A DNA stretch of 64,000 bases. Source: Skeletonema tropicum (taxonomy: Eukaryota > Bacillariophyta > Thalassiosirophyceae > Thalassiosirales > Thalassiosiraceae). How positions within the stretch are numbered: position 1 is the first letter of the stretch; each line of letters opens with the position of its first letter. A program made the position numbers and the translations under genes. Positions 41,050 to 52,086 of this stretch are shown here, piece after piece. Location: NCBI GenBank assembly GCA_037178625.1, contig CM074131.1:2108001-2172000 (forward strand), read 5' to 3'. The notes below the pieces were generated by a model. It saw only the letters and a list, made by a program, of their open reading frames with translations, made no database searches and had not been told where the DNA came from.

Positions 41050-43086
41050 CTAATAATAATCTTCATTCTCTCTCATTCCTCTACGCTCTTTCTTTAGTTT
41101 CTTTGTAAATCCTCGTTTGCGGCTGAATGCCTTCTTTACTTTCCCTGCTGTCTCATTCTCCTCATCTTCCAACTCATCTTCTACATCCTGGCTCAATTCC
41201 ATTCGTGACTGCGCCTTCTCAGCTTCCCTTACCACCGCTACAAGCTCTGCTTCTTGAGGCCCGTAAAAGATGATACCTCTTCCATCACGGTTACCTGCAC
41301 GGCCACATCGTCCCATCCGGTGAAGGTGCGAAACGACATTGCCTGCGAATTGAAGCTGGACAACAGCAGTTACACCAGGTATATCCAACCCTCTCGCAGC
41401 CAAATCAGTACAAACCAACACTGGGACTGTGTCACCTTGATTATCCGCCTCTTCTCCATCACTTGACGGGGCAGCGTAACGCCTAAATTTGTCAAGATTG
41501 GATGTTCGCTCTTGTAATGGAATTTTGGCATGGTATGGAACGGCGTTGATTCCAGCCCGTCTCAAACCATTTGTAGCACCATCAACGTCGTTAACGCTAT
41601 TCAAGAATACCATCACCTTCTCTCCCATCAAACCGCGCCCGTCTATGCCAACCTCACTTCTATCAAGTCTCAAAACATCAACTAATCGTTTCATTCGATC
41701 TTTGTTTTCGAATATTTCATTCCAGCAAGTCTCATTGTCATTCTCCAAGCCATAATGCCGAGCATTATGCATACCAGCCATCGTTATAGACACAGCACCA
41801 GGGAATTTCTTATTGAGGTATGCGTCCACACTTCGGAGACCATAATCAGGAAGAGTGGCAGCTACGAAAATATGCTGGGTCTTCTTTTGTTCTTTCTCGC
41901 TTTCTTCTTGATCTTCAAACCAATCGTCATCTTCGACTTCATCTTCTTCATCATCACTCTTCTTGCGGGCAAACGATTCTGCATGGTACCTCCCAACCAA
42001 ACGATCAGCGCGTCGAAAGCCCATCAAGACATTGTTCAGCTGTCGTACATAACCTCCATCAAGCAACATGTCAGCTTCATCCACGACTAACGTATCCACG
42101 TCGGCAAATAACTCTATATTCCGAGGAGATAAAGCCAATGGCCCCAGAACAGCAGGTGTTGCAAACACCAAGTCTGGTGGAGGTTGCCTTTGCTGTGATG
42201 AAACAGCAGATGATGAATAGCGGAATGGAGCGAAATCTTGTGGAGCAGATAAACCACCAGGGAATACTGCGAGCCTTACAATATCTTCCTCGGGAACGTC
42301 TTCATCTGATGGAGAGAAGTCACTTGCTCCAGCCATAACACCCTCCGCACCCCAAATTACACACTTCTCCAATCCACCGCAAATGGAAGCTGCCATACGA
42401 ACTGCTTGATGAGCGAGCTCCTTATTTGGAACAAGAATAAATGCTCGGGCATACTCATACCCAGGATCCATGACTCCTTCCCCATCATTCTTTGCTTTCC
42501 ATTCTCTTTTTCTTTTCAACACATCTTCCACCAAAGGTAACAAGTACGCTAGTGTCTTTCCACTGCCAGTTTCAGCTCCGACAATAGCATTCTCCCCGCG
42601 TGAAATAGTATCAAAAGTAGCTGCCTGAACTGCACTGGGTCGCTTTAAATTGAGTGGCGGAGATGATAAACGATCGAGAAGAGATTCTGACTGTAATACC
42701 TATAGATTTGAAATCAGGATATAATTCTGAATTTGCATAGAACTCTCCTGTATCTACATCACTGGTTGTTGACTGTTTTCTTTCTGTGGCAGCTGAGAAC
42801 TGGCGACATGTTTGCTCCGTTCGTAGATTGTTGTAGTGGCGATTTATTCTTTGGTCATGATGATGTGTTTGAGACAAATGCCAATCTACCAATAGATTTT
42901 TGTGAAGAGAGTGCACGTCTTGCCCGCAACAAGTCGATTGGGTAATGTATGTATTCTGCTTCCCATCAGTTGATGGCTGAGACCATTTTGATAGACTCTT
43001 GAAGCACGGCTGGCAGCGGCCGTCATGACTTTGCTGGCGCACATGGCCATGATTGCTACCATGATAATACGAAATGATGTCCTCAT
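41050..43086 (-). CDS. DEAD-box RNA helicase, frame break near the N terminus
   Basis: The helicase core is clear. The Q-motif region FKSIGI ... LLDRLSS ... KRPSAVQ is followed by AETGSGKTLAYLLP (Walker A), VPNKELAHQA, VDEADMLLDGG (motif II), FVAATLPDYG (motif III), CTDLAARGLDIPGV (motif V) and HLHRMGRCGRAG (motif VI). One extra base near 42,690 (attacag for attcag) separates FKSIGI from the rest. Another break probably lies near 42,890. The likely start at 43,086 gives a hydrophobic presequence (IIMVAIMAMCASKVMTAAAS) suggestive of organelle import. The N-terminal 60 residues and the start are uncertain. The acidic insert after motif II (about 40 residues) and the lysine-rich C terminus fit an rRNA-related helicase (inference). 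Confidence 0.75.
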
Positions 43087-43511
43087 GTAATAATATAGAC
43101 CTCAAATTTTCCTTGACCGCTTTGAAAGTACAACAGACAGCAGCGGCTTATTTCGTCATCGCGTTGATGTGTGCCATCGTCACGACCCATGACAGCATAA
43201 GAGCTTGGAGCGCACCTGTGTGGTCGGCGGCAGAGACGGGAGTATCCTGAGTTGAAAAAGTTACCCGCGCGTGTGGAGTTTACGAAAAAGTCCACGCTAT
43301 CATGCACTTGGCACTTTGCACACGATGACGATGAGAATGACCTGCCTGTGCCTATGCCTATATATGCCTGTATGTTAGGAGTACTACGAAAAACAAACAC
43401 GTTGGAGATATCTAGTATTTCGATTCCCGACCCATCAGACGTAAAGAAAAATTTGTGTTAAGGTACATCGATCATTAGCTGGCCGCAGTTGCTAAATTTT
43501 CTGCTTCATCG
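43087..43511. promoter_or_regulatory. Divergent intergenic region
   Basis: It separates the helicase (minus) from the sulfotransferase fusion gene (plus) and should hold both promoters. I see no distinct motif. Confidence 0.4.
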
Positions 43512-46295
43512 ATGCGCCGTGCTCAAGATATTGCGCTGATACTGATCCCTGTACTTGCAATTGTTGCATTTGCTTTGGTCGCTACACAACTCAACCATGA
43601 CACAAGTGCTTCTCAAATTAGAGGTAGGAGTCGCTATCTCCTTGCTGATGATGGGGAATGGGACGAAGATGACGATGATGTAATCGATCCCCAACAACCT
43701 GATGACACTACTTCTAGCAATAACGACGATTTAGTTCAGTACTTTGGAACATCCTTTCGTGTTGTAAACAACGCGGCACCAGAACTGCAAATAGAAATTA
43801 TCAATCCAAAACCTCGGTACCAATACAGCGTTACCATAGAGTCGACTGGCATGTACACTGGCACCGCGACATTGTTATCTCATGAGAAAGGAAAGTTGAT
43901 GTATTCCTGGCAACCACGCTTTGCTGCTACCTACGATATTTATGTTCATGAGCTCGAAAGAAATAGATACGGTGCACATGTTAAAACTCCATTGATACAG
44001 CCATCACCTCTGCCGATTACAATCAGAACTGACCAAATTAGTTCTACTTCGGAAAGTATGGAATCACTAAAAGAAAGAGCCCGAAGCACGACTCCGTGTC
44101 AGTCGGTAACAAATATGAATATCTTCTCTAGATTTGATGGAGATTGGATTGGTCCAGATGTACATCTTGAAGCAGACGCACTTCGAACTGGTTGGACATT
44201 TGTGCCAAGTGAAGCGATGAATTGTACGTTCGAAACATTTTCTCAGCAAGACCTTCTATCCTTGCCAGAGAAGAAGTCAATACATGTGATTGGCACAAGC
44301 AAAGAACGCGGTGTATTTCTAGCTCTAGCTGATTTACTCTTGTCTGACGATGAAAAGTTTGACATACACAAATCAGTGATAGGCCAGTGTTGGGGCAGAG
44401 TCAATGTAACAAAAGGAAATCTCGAGCTTGTGTACCAAGATTTTCGTGTCTCTCAATTCGAAGCCGAAGATGCAGAAGATTATATCGAGTGCCACAATGA
44501 TCTAATTGCTAAGAGTAGTGGTAAATTTATTGACAATGCGACAAGTGTTTGGCACGAAGTATTTCGTGACGAATCTTCGTGGCCGTCAGTTATATTGATG
44601 CTCTCAGGTAAAGGAGAAAGCAACTGGGATTTCGAGTATCATACAAGCAGTTTTGTGGAAGCGCTTCCACCATCATGGAATGGAACTCTAGTACTCACTG
44701 ACAGCTACTTCAGCCCACGCCTTGCGGGCTTGAGTGCACATGACGTCAATGAAAAATATAGGACCAAACTTGAGGAGCACGTAAAAAAAATGGACGATGA
44801 ACGAGTTCGTTGGATTGATGGTAAAGGAATATCAAAGGAGATGAGAATGTATGCAGAATTCGGAACGGAATTTGTCACACGTTCGCAGCATTTCCATCGT
44901 TTCTGCAATGAGTCCATTATTGATGACAGTGCAGGGACTACCAATAATATGAGAGTTTGCGGCAACGTCACAGATTTGATGGCGCAAATGCTTCTAGGCT
45001 TTACCCTAGGAGAAAGGAAAGAATACACGGAGAAAGTGCAGCAAATAGAAGATGAAGCTAGTGACATGAAAGTGACCTATTGCTTCGACTGTCCCAAGAA
45101 ACTGCTTCCATTTCATATTACCCCGAATCCTCTTCTAACTTGTGCAGAAGGTCCGCTGCACGAACGTGATGATGCAGATGACGAGGAAACCAAAACTGAA
45201 CGAACCTGCCCTCTGTCTTGCATGAGCCAAGACATATCATTTTCGTTTGGGAGTCAGTCTGATGCAGTGAATGTGAGACAGTGCCCTGTATCAACTACAC
45301 CACAAGTGGACCTAACAGCTGAAACAAACGAAGCTCCTATTACTGACAGTGTCCCTGATGAAAGTATTGTACTACCCAAATCGATCCAATCCAACCTGGT
45401 GGATGTATCAGAAGAAGGCCAATTATCTTTCACGCCTTTCTTCTGGCACATTCCCAAATGCGCAGGAACAGCTATCCAGAATCTATACTTTTGTATGGGC
45501 TTGACACTAGCAAATCAAGTCGGAGCAAACCCAAAGTTTGGACATGATGAAGAAACTGCACTTGTCGAGTTCAAGCCATGGAAACGTTACAACTGGAGCG
45601 TCATAAACGTGGATACAACTACTCAGAAGGGAATTCTGCGTGCTCAAGAGCTAGGGTTAGTACCATCAAAAGACCCAAAAGTGGATTTGGTGGTCTCTGG
45701 TGAGTTTGACTTTGTTGTCTCACATTTGTTTGACAATACGAACAGAGGGAAAGTATTTGCGATGTTTAGGCATCCTGTTGAGAGATTGGAAAGCTTATTC
45801 TACTACTTGCAAAAAGCGCAGTGGGAGTCGACTTTTCATCCGGAATGGGCAAACACTACCTTGAGTGACTGGGCAAAGATACATAAAGGAGAAAAGAATT
45901 GGATGGTGCACAAACTTGTCAACAAGCCTGTTAGCTCCCTAACCAAGGATGATTTGGAAATGGCAAAGCAAATAGTCAGAGAGAAAGTTATTGTAGGTCT
46001 TGAAAGCAAGTTTGTTGAATCAATTCATCGCTTCAATGTGTACAGTGGTATTGATGATTCGAGCGAAGAGAGTCAGAGTTGCATTGCAAGGTATACCCGA
46101 GTTTCAACGAAAGACGACAAGCAGGCAGCAAAAGCACAAAATTCTGATCCGCATCCAAAAACGAAGCCGGGTAGTGATTTGTGGAATTTGTTAGCTCAAG
46201 ACAGCCTTGATGTATTGCTGTATGAATACATTGAAGAAATCTACGAAAATCAAGGTGAAATGATAGACATGATCAAGACCAAGGAGTCGAGCTGA
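43512..46295 (+). CDS. Type II membrane protein: NXPE/PC-esterase-like region fused to a sulfotransferase
   Basis: The 927-residue protein has a signal anchor (IALILIPVLAIVAFALVATQ) near residue 7, the usual layout of Golgi enzymes. Residues 75-165 look like an Ig/filamin-type beta sandwich (YSVTIESTGMYTGTATLLS). Residues 180-540 resemble NXPE/trichome-birefringence PC-esterases: DGDWIGPD, GWTFVPSEAMNC, a VIGTSKERG block at the GDS-like position, and late LVLTDSYFSPRL. The last third is a sulfotransferase with the PAPS 5'-phosphosulfate loop HIPKCAGTAIQNL and the 3'-phosphate site MFRHPVERLESLFYYL. It would sulfate, and perhaps also modify by esterase or acyl chemistry, a secreted glycan; the substrate is unknown. 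No frame break in 2.8 kb. Confidence 0.8.
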   Translation: MRRAQDIALILIPVLAIVAFALVATQLNHDTSASQIRGRSRYLLADDGEWDEDDDDVIDPQQPDDTTSSNNDDLVQYFGTSFRVVNNAAPELQIEIINPKPRYQYSVTIESTGMYTGTATLLSHEKGKLMYSWQPRFAATYDIYVHELERNRYGAHVKTPLIQPSPLPITIRTDQISSTSESMESLKERARSTTPCQSVTNMNIFSRFDGDWIGPDVHLEADALRTGWTFVPSEAMNCTFETFSQQDLLSLPEKKSIHVIGTSKERGVFLALADLLLSDDEKFDIHKSVIGQCWGRVNVTKGNLELVYQDFRVSQFEAEDAEDYIECHNDLIAKSSGKFIDNATSVWHEVFRDESSWPSVILMLSGKGESNWDFEYHTSSFVEALPPSWNGTLVLTDSYFSPRLAGLSAHDVNEKYRTKLEEHVKKMDDERVRWIDGKGISKEMRMYAEFGTEFVTRSQHFHRFCNESIIDDSAGTTNNMRVCGNVTDLMAQMLLGFTLGERKEYTEKVQQIEDEASDMKVTYCFDCPKKLLPFHITPNPLLTCAEGPLHERDDADDEETKTERTCPLSCMSQDISFSFGSQSDAVNVRQCPVSTTPQVDLTAETNEAPITDSVPDESIVLPKSIQSNLVDVSEEGQLSFTPFFWHIPKCAGTAIQNLYFCMGLTLANQVGANPKFGHDEETALVEFKPWKRYNWSVINVDTTTQKGILRAQELGLVPSKDPKVDLVVSGEFDFVVSHLFDNTNRGKVFAMFRHPVERLESLFYYLQKAQWESTFHPEWANTTLSDWAKIHKGEKNWMVHKLVNKPVSSLTKDDLEMAKQIVREKVIVGLESKFVESIHRFNVYSGIDDSSEESQSCIARYTRVSTKDDKQAAKAQNSDPHPKTKPGSDLWNLLAQDSLDVLLYEYIEEIYENQGEMIDMIKTKESS

Positions 46296-46331
46296 CGATA
46301 TGTAATTGATTTTTCACTAAGATTAAAAGTT

Positions 46332-48024
46332 CTATAGCCACACACACCAAGTTACAAGTGTTATCACTGGAGCAAGCACAGCCTTGTTGAATTTACATCT
46401 GCTCGTTGAATTTGGCGAAAGCACCATTACCGGTCTCGGTGTGGTAGGCAGTGGCTGTGGTGCAGTTGTGGGAAAAGAAGTGGGCAGTGGCGGCGTTGGT
46501 TCTGCCGTTGGTGGAGCGGTCAGTGGGAGGTTGAAAACGTTTGTCATGATATTTCTAAAATCCAATCTTCTCTTCATCTCGAAATAGTCCTTTTCCGGGT
46601 CCTCTCCCCATTTGTCGGCGCATACGTCTAAATTATGGCATTTCTTAGTGACAATGTTGGTCACTGCATCTATGAAACCATCACCGACCATTCCATTATC
46701 AGAAAACTTTTTCAGTTCTTCCATGTAGCTCCAACCAGTGTTGGAATCAACATATGTTTCCACTCTACCAGACCAATCTAGAAAGCCTATCAACCAACGC
46801 AATTCATGTGTTCTAACGTGGTCACAAATCACTTCCGGGTTAGAGCAAAAATCAATATCTGGATACACGTAAATGCCTCTGTCATCAGCAGCCTCCTTCC
46901 CTACATATTTGTTGAGTTTGCCGAATGCACACCTCCCACCAGTCATCAATGCACCGCGTTTCCACCAGCAACAACCAGCAACGTCAGTTCTACCCAGTGA
47001 ATTGGAGTATGCATTCTCTACAATGACATCATCAAATAAATCATAAAATCCAGGAAAGACATCCTCAACATACGGCTTGCAAGAGAATGCTGGAGGACCT
47101 GTTTTTCCAGGCATGAAATTTTGATCCCGATCTACTGCTGTCACTTCCATTTCCATATCTATTGGACACTCAAATGGCTCTGTACTCTGGCAAACTTCCA
47201 AGTCATATGCTCTTTCATATTGTCCACATGCGTTACTGAGAGGGAACTTCTCAGTATTGTCCTGAAAGATGTAGTCCGTATTCCACTCATCACAGGAGTC
47301 TATTCTAATTCCTTCCGACATAGCTTGACTGAGAAATACAGCAAAGTTTACAAGACCATATTGTAAACCAGTGAGCTCTGCATTGCCCTCGCCATCACCA
47401 ACGTAGAAAGTTTTGTCAGATGGGAATCTATTTACAACGATAGCTAATGCACTCATCAAGCCTTCCATTGTGTAGGCAGTGCTGGGACCGCTGGTCGTTT
47501 GTAAAACTGTCGCTTCGATTGACTGGCGTCTTGATTCAACGAAGGGCAAAAAACTGAAATAAACTGGTGTGGGTAAAGGTGTTGGTCGAGCTTGTGTCGG
47601 AGGTACCAAATCTGTCGACGGCGTTGTTGGTGACTCTGAGATTGTGGGCGTTTCCGTTGGCGAATAAGTTGGAGGCAACGGACATGATACTGGCTGACAA
47701 TCTGATTCAATATCGCTGACAAATTCACATCCACCCTTTGACTCAACAAATATATACTCTCCAAAGCACTGAAATTCTCCTATCGGATTTCCTTCTCTAC
47801 ATTGGGCATATAATTTGCAATTAGTACTTCGGAATTGCAATGAAACCGCTGTATCTCCACGGGCAAGGGTTAGGGCATTCATCAACCATTATGGACACCG
47901 TATTCGTATCTTGTATGTTCACTGCATCATTAATCTGAATGGTCGTCGTACTCGTATCTTGTGAATTCACTGCAAAACTGCACAATGAAAGTATAGCTGT
48001 CGATAGCAGCAAGACGAATTGCAT
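46332..48024 (-). CDS. Secreted GH19 chitinase-like protein with cysteine-rich N-terminal domain
   Basis: Removing one base near 47,823 (ccgaag read as ccgag) joins a signal-peptide frame (MQFVLLLSTAILSLCSFAVN) to the main frame and gives 563 residues. After the signal comes a cysteine-rich module (ECPNPCPWRYSGFIAI, CKLYAQC, FQCFGEYIF) that resembles small chitin-binding domains (inference). A PT-rich linker follows. The GH19-like domain has LSNACGQYERAYD, VAGCCWWKRGALMTGG, FGKLNKYVG and LRWLIGFLDWSGRV. The GRG of the substrate loop is KRG here. A second PT-rich stretch and a hydrophobic end follow. The catalytic SHE motif is replaced by SQAMS. It shares its upstream region with the aldolase gene. 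Confidence 0.85.
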
Positions 48025-48657
48025 TGCGGCGAAGTGAGGCTCTAATACGAAGCACGGAATATCCTCTCTAGAGACTAATTCTATTTACATTTCGGCTGCG
48101 CTTTATGCTGCTCTACTATATCTCTAGAGAGGTATGATTACAACATAGCAACAAAGCACAAAGCAACATAGCAGCATGCTTGTTGTGACGGGCGGCGTCC
48201 GGGGCAAAATTCAAAATCACGCAACAGATTTTCTTGTGGATATATCAGACGTTCTACTTTTTTCATTCTTTCCTATTGTCAAGAATGAAGTTTCAAAATT
48301 GAACGATCATGGGGTCAGGGTGAATAGGACATGACCTTCTCTTCAAATGATAGGTGACTTGGTGACGGGTAATGAACAAACAGAATTACACATGACATGT
48401 ATCATAAGTTTATCTTCGCGTGAACACGGCACTCATTCACAATCGTGCGTCGCCGACTGGTGTCCTTGAAATGACGTAGGCTTGCAGCTGCCATAACATA
48501 GTAATTCCTCACGTAGGCGGGGTTCTGATTTTTTTGAGATTTCGGTTCCTCAACCGTCGACGCGCTGCTTCATTTCCTCAAGCGGCAAGATCCTCATCTT
48601 TGGATCCACAAATCTTTCATCAGATTCATTGTATTATCACCCATAAACATCATCAAA
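48025..48657. promoter_or_regulatory. Divergent promoter region with a 12-bp inverted repeat
   Basis: It lies between the GH19 gene (minus) and aldolase (plus). A perfect inverted repeat, cctctctagaga at 48,063-48,074 and tctctagagagg at 48,121-48,132, sits just upstream of the GH19 start. Each arm also contains the self-complementary word tctctagaga. This could be a paired binding site or a hairpin. No ORF is supported. Confidence 0.5.
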
Positions 48658-50006
48658 ATGGTCACCCCCTGCGACGTTCCCGTTGGTGTTATCACCGGAG
48701 ATAATGTGGTGAAGCTCCTCCAGCACGCCAAGGATAATGGCTACGCTATCCCCGCCTTCAACTGCACTAGGTGAGTGAAATGACTGTCATTTTTGCAAAA
48801 AGAATTCTGATGTTCCTTCATCGATCTTATGTCTTCTTGCTTGGTTCCGTTTGTTGTTACGCATATCAATGACTCACTCTTTTCTCATTATAACAAACGT
48901 GACGCATCATATAAATAAATCATCAGTTCTTCTACCTGTAACTCTGTTTTGGAAGCCGCCGCCAAATACAACTCGCCAGTCATTATTCAAGCATCCAACG
49001 GAGGAGCTCAATTCACCATTGGAAAATCAGTCAAAGACAAGAATGCCCCCGCAGTTGGAGCTGTCGCCATGGCAATGCACGTACGCACAGTCGCCCCTTT
49101 CTACGGAGTTCCTGTCATTCTTCACTCTGATCACTGCGCTAAGAAGCTTCTTCCTTGGTTTGATGGTATGTTGGAGGCTGATGAGGCCTACTTCGCTCAG
49201 TACGGAGAGCCCCTCTTTTCTTCTCACATGCTTGATCTTTCTGAGGAGCCTGATGAAGAGAATATTGCCATTTGCGTTGAATACTTCAAGAGGATGGCAC
49301 CCATGAAGATCTGGTTGGAGATGGAAATTGGTATCACTGGAGGAGAGGAGGATGGTGTGAACAATGAGGATGTTGACCCCGAAAAGCTCTACACTAGCCC
49401 TGAGCAAGTATACAGTGTGTATGAGGCTCTTTCCCCCATCGGAAACATGTTCTCTATTGCCGCTGCATTTGGAAATGTGCACGGTGTTTACAAGCCAGGA
49501 AATGTTTACTCTTCAACCTGCACGTCTTCTTAAGCACCAGGCATTTACCAAGGAAAAGGATCAGCGCTAGCGAAGACAAACCCATCTTCCTTGTCATGCA
49601 CGGAGGTTCCGGATCTACTGATGATGAAATTGCCACCGCTGTGTCAGCAGGTGTTGTGAAGATGAATGTTGACACTGATACTCAGTGGGCATACTGGGAT
49701 GGAACACGTAAATTTGTTGCCGACAACCACGACTACCTTCAGGGTCAAATTGGAAACCCCAAGGGCCCCGATGCCCCCAACAAGAAGTACTACGATCCTC
49801 GTGTTTGGATTCGTAAGGCTGAGGAGAGCATGATTGTTAGGTGTGGTGTCAGTATGGAAAAGCTTGGATCTAAGGACACTTTTGTGCCAAAGAAGCCAGA
49901 GAGCGGAAGCATCCCTGTCTACAACTTCAAGCCTATTGCTCACAACCCCTTGAAGGATGCCGTTGATGGTGTGTCCAAGATGGTTGCTGGTGTTATGGGA
50001 AAATAA
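48658..50006 (+). CDS. Class II fructose-bisphosphate aldolase (two frame breaks)
   Basis: Exon 1 is 48,658-48,770 and exon 2 begins at 48,927 (intron 156 nt, GTGAGT donor, TCAG acceptor). The start gives MVTPCDVPVGVITGDNVVKL. Zinc and substrate motifs are LHSDHCAKK, LEMEIGITGGEEDG, NVHGVYKPGNV, VMHGGSGS and VKMNVDTDTQWAYWDG. Two extra bases, near 49,505 (gttt) and 49,569 (aaggat), break the frame. Without them a continuous 396-residue enzyme results, with the expected stretch LQPARLLKHQAFTKEK between. It interconverts fructose-1,6-bisphosphate with DHAP and glyceraldehyde-3-phosphate. There is no plastid presequence, so it is the cytosolic form. Breaks in such a conserved glycolytic gene are most simply sequence errors. 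Confidence 0.9.
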
Positions 50007-50598
50007 ACCTGTAATTTTCATATCTATCTAACCTGGGGGGAGATTGTGTAATGCGCTTAAATTAGAGTCTAGCTATTTGTTATTTTACTCTCATTCTGAT
50101 ACGTTGCTCCATGCTCTAAGTCCCAATATGGTACAAAGAAAGCATTAGACATCTTATCTCAAGGCTTCATTCCACTTCTACTTCTTGGGAATCTTCGGGA
50201 AAAGTGCCAAGTTTACCATGCTATCTTCGTGCGCGCGCGTCTTTTTTTCTCGTTTTTTGCTAGGCAGATTTGCATATTGGGTGCGCGGGCGTGCCCACAA
50301 TACACAATAGTTTGAGGAGATCCTCCTTGGTGATTTTTGTGGTCAATAGGAGTTTAAGGTAATTTATGGATATTTTAAGCTCATTTATACCCGAATTTGC
50401 ACAGTTGTTGGCCCCACGTGGGCGCTGCAAACAACATACCAAGCAAAGCGCCCTCTTTCTCGGTACCCCTACTTTTGTTGCCAATTATTTGACTCTCAGT
50501 ATTTGCAGCGTTGTTACATATTTGCAAGCGTTGTTGGTTGCTGGAGAGTAGAGGTTGTATCTTTGTATTGGTAGAGATAATCTTGCTGACAAAATAAA
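50007..50598. other. Intergenic region
   Basis: It holds the aldolase 3' end and the upstream region of the next gene. A short (GC)n stretch lies near 50,229-50,240. No ORF is supported. Confidence 0.4.
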
Positions 50599-51069
50599 AT
50601 GGTGAACTGCTCACTCCTATATGTGTTAATGATTGCGGCTGTCATCCCATCGCCTCATTCAGTGGTGGTAAATGCACAACAAATAAAGTTTACATCAAAT
50701 GAAAATATCCAAGAGAAGCACAAAGAAGCACACTACGCTCCAAGAAGCCAGAAGTACTGGGACGAACACAATATCGAAAGGCCTGATTATGCCAAAACTG
50801 ATGCTGAAATAATGGCTGAAAGGGGAGAGAGAATAGGATCAAGCAAACTGCTCAGTATAGCTGTGATATCTGCAATATCGTTTTTAATCTTCCTAGTGTA
50901 TGCTTTCGCAACAGACAATTTGGAGATGATTACAAATAAATGGAATTGGCTGCTGGAAATAATAGGTATCAGGGGGCATAGGCTGGGAACATGCACCAAC
51001 AAAGAGAGGATGAGCGAAAAAGAAGCTAGATTGAAACGATTTGACAATCCAAAGGATATGCTTAGATAA
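50599..51069 (+). CDS. Small secretory-pathway membrane protein, unknown
   Basis: The 156-residue protein has a signal peptide (YVLMIAAVIPSPHSVVVNAQ), a charged lumenal part with HYAPRSQKYWDEHNIERPDY, one transmembrane helix (LLSIAVISAISFLIFLVYAF), and a short tail ending EARLKRFDNPKDML. The middle and tail have a conserved look, but I do not recognise the family. It converges on the HCCS gene (87 bases between the stops). Confidence 0.65.
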   Translation: MVNCSLLYVLMIAAVIPSPHSVVVNAQQIKFTSNENIQEKHKEAHYAPRSQKYWDEHNIERPDYAKTDAEIMAERGERIGSSKLLSIAVISAISFLIFLVYAFATDNLEMITNKWNWLLEIIGIRGHRLGTCTNKERMSEKEARLKRFDNPKDMLR

Positions 51070-51156
51070 TATGAAAGCGGATTGAATAGTAAAACTTTAA
51101 TATTTTCTTTGTCATTGCTCTGAACCAATCGCTCCTAAATCAACACAGATTGTCCT

Positions 51157-52086
51157 TTAATCAGATTTCTTGAACGAATCAAATGCTGCAGTGAGACCAG
51201 GCAAAGCCTCTCTTGCAGCCATAATCATTCTATCTACGGCCGCTCCAGGCGTATCTAATGCTGGGCGCACATCAATGTACATGGAAGGAGGTTTCATAAT
51301 GGGTGACGATTGCTTCTGTAGCTCCACAGGCTTTTCTTTGCCTTCGTAAAAGTCAATAACATATCTGCGTGGTTCGCCTCCATTTGTATCTTCCACATAC
51401 CAATCGTGCCTATCAAATGGCTCTTGTGTCATTAATACCCGACTGTTGAAGAACGCTTTGGGACTTAAATCCTTTGGTCTTCCAACAAACTTGACCAATT
51501 TGGGTTCTTCATTGTTGTGTAATTCTTTTTCCCATTTGCGTACCTGCAGCCATGATCTTTCGTTGACAGCATTGTGAATCTTTAATACAGAGGGAATTGC
51601 TTCTATTGGAGGGTTATATCCCTTTTTACGCATGGCATTGTAAAATTGCTGTTCTGAGGGGTACATCCACTGAGATGAATTTGAAGGTTGATGAGCTGGA
51701 ACTGCTGGTCGAGCTTCATTGTTATTTTGAGCAACGGCATCGTCATTAGGTTGATCGGATGGATTATCACCGCGGGGAATGGTCGAGATAACTCTATGTT
51801 GCGACAGAGGAATCTTCTGACCAGGTGCAGGCAGCTGAGAATGCTTTGCCGCCTCTTCAATTGAGGCAGGTATGGCTCCGCCACCTCCTTTGACAGGGCA
51901 TTCCGACAGAGAAGAAGTCTGTGCAATGCCGCCGTTAGAGTTGGAAGATTGGAACCAACCGCTAAAAAACCCACGTGGTTGATCGCCCGCAGAAGACGTG
52001 CCTTTGTAACCTACGCCCTTCACTGGACAACCTGATGGCGCTCCTTCGTTTGATGCCTCCTTATTGGTAGTGTCTTCTTTCTCCAT
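51157..52086 (-). CDS. HCCS: Holocytochrome c synthase (cytochrome c heme lyase)
   Basis: The 309-residue protein has two heme-regulatory CPV motifs (SGCPVKGVG and SECPVKGGG) in its N-terminal 70 residues. The family core follows: WMYPSEQQFYNAMRKKGYNP, IHNAVNERSWLQVRKWEKE (the conserved axial histidine lies in IHNAVNE), PFDRHDWYVEDTNGGEPRRY and VDVRPALD-type sequence near the end. It attaches heme covalently to apocytochrome c in the mitochondrial intermembrane space. Its divergent neighbour Erv1 passes electrons to cytochrome c. No frame break. Confidence 0.95.
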   Translation of the reverse strand: MEKEDTTNKEASNEGAPSGCPVKGVGYKGTSSAGDQPRGFFSGWFQSSNSNGGIAQTSSLSECPVKGGGGAIPASIEEAAKHSQLPAPGQKIPLSQHRVISTIPRGDNPSDQPNDDAVAQNNNEARPAVPAHQPSNSSQWMYPSEQQFYNAMRKKGYNPPIEAIPSVLKIHNAVNERSWLQVRKWEKELHNNEEPKLVKFVGRPKDLSPKAFFNSRVLMTQEPFDRHDWYVEDTNGGEPRRYVIDFYEGKEKPVELQKQSSPIMKPPSMYIDVRPALDTPGAAVDRMIMAAREALPGLTAAFDSFKKSD

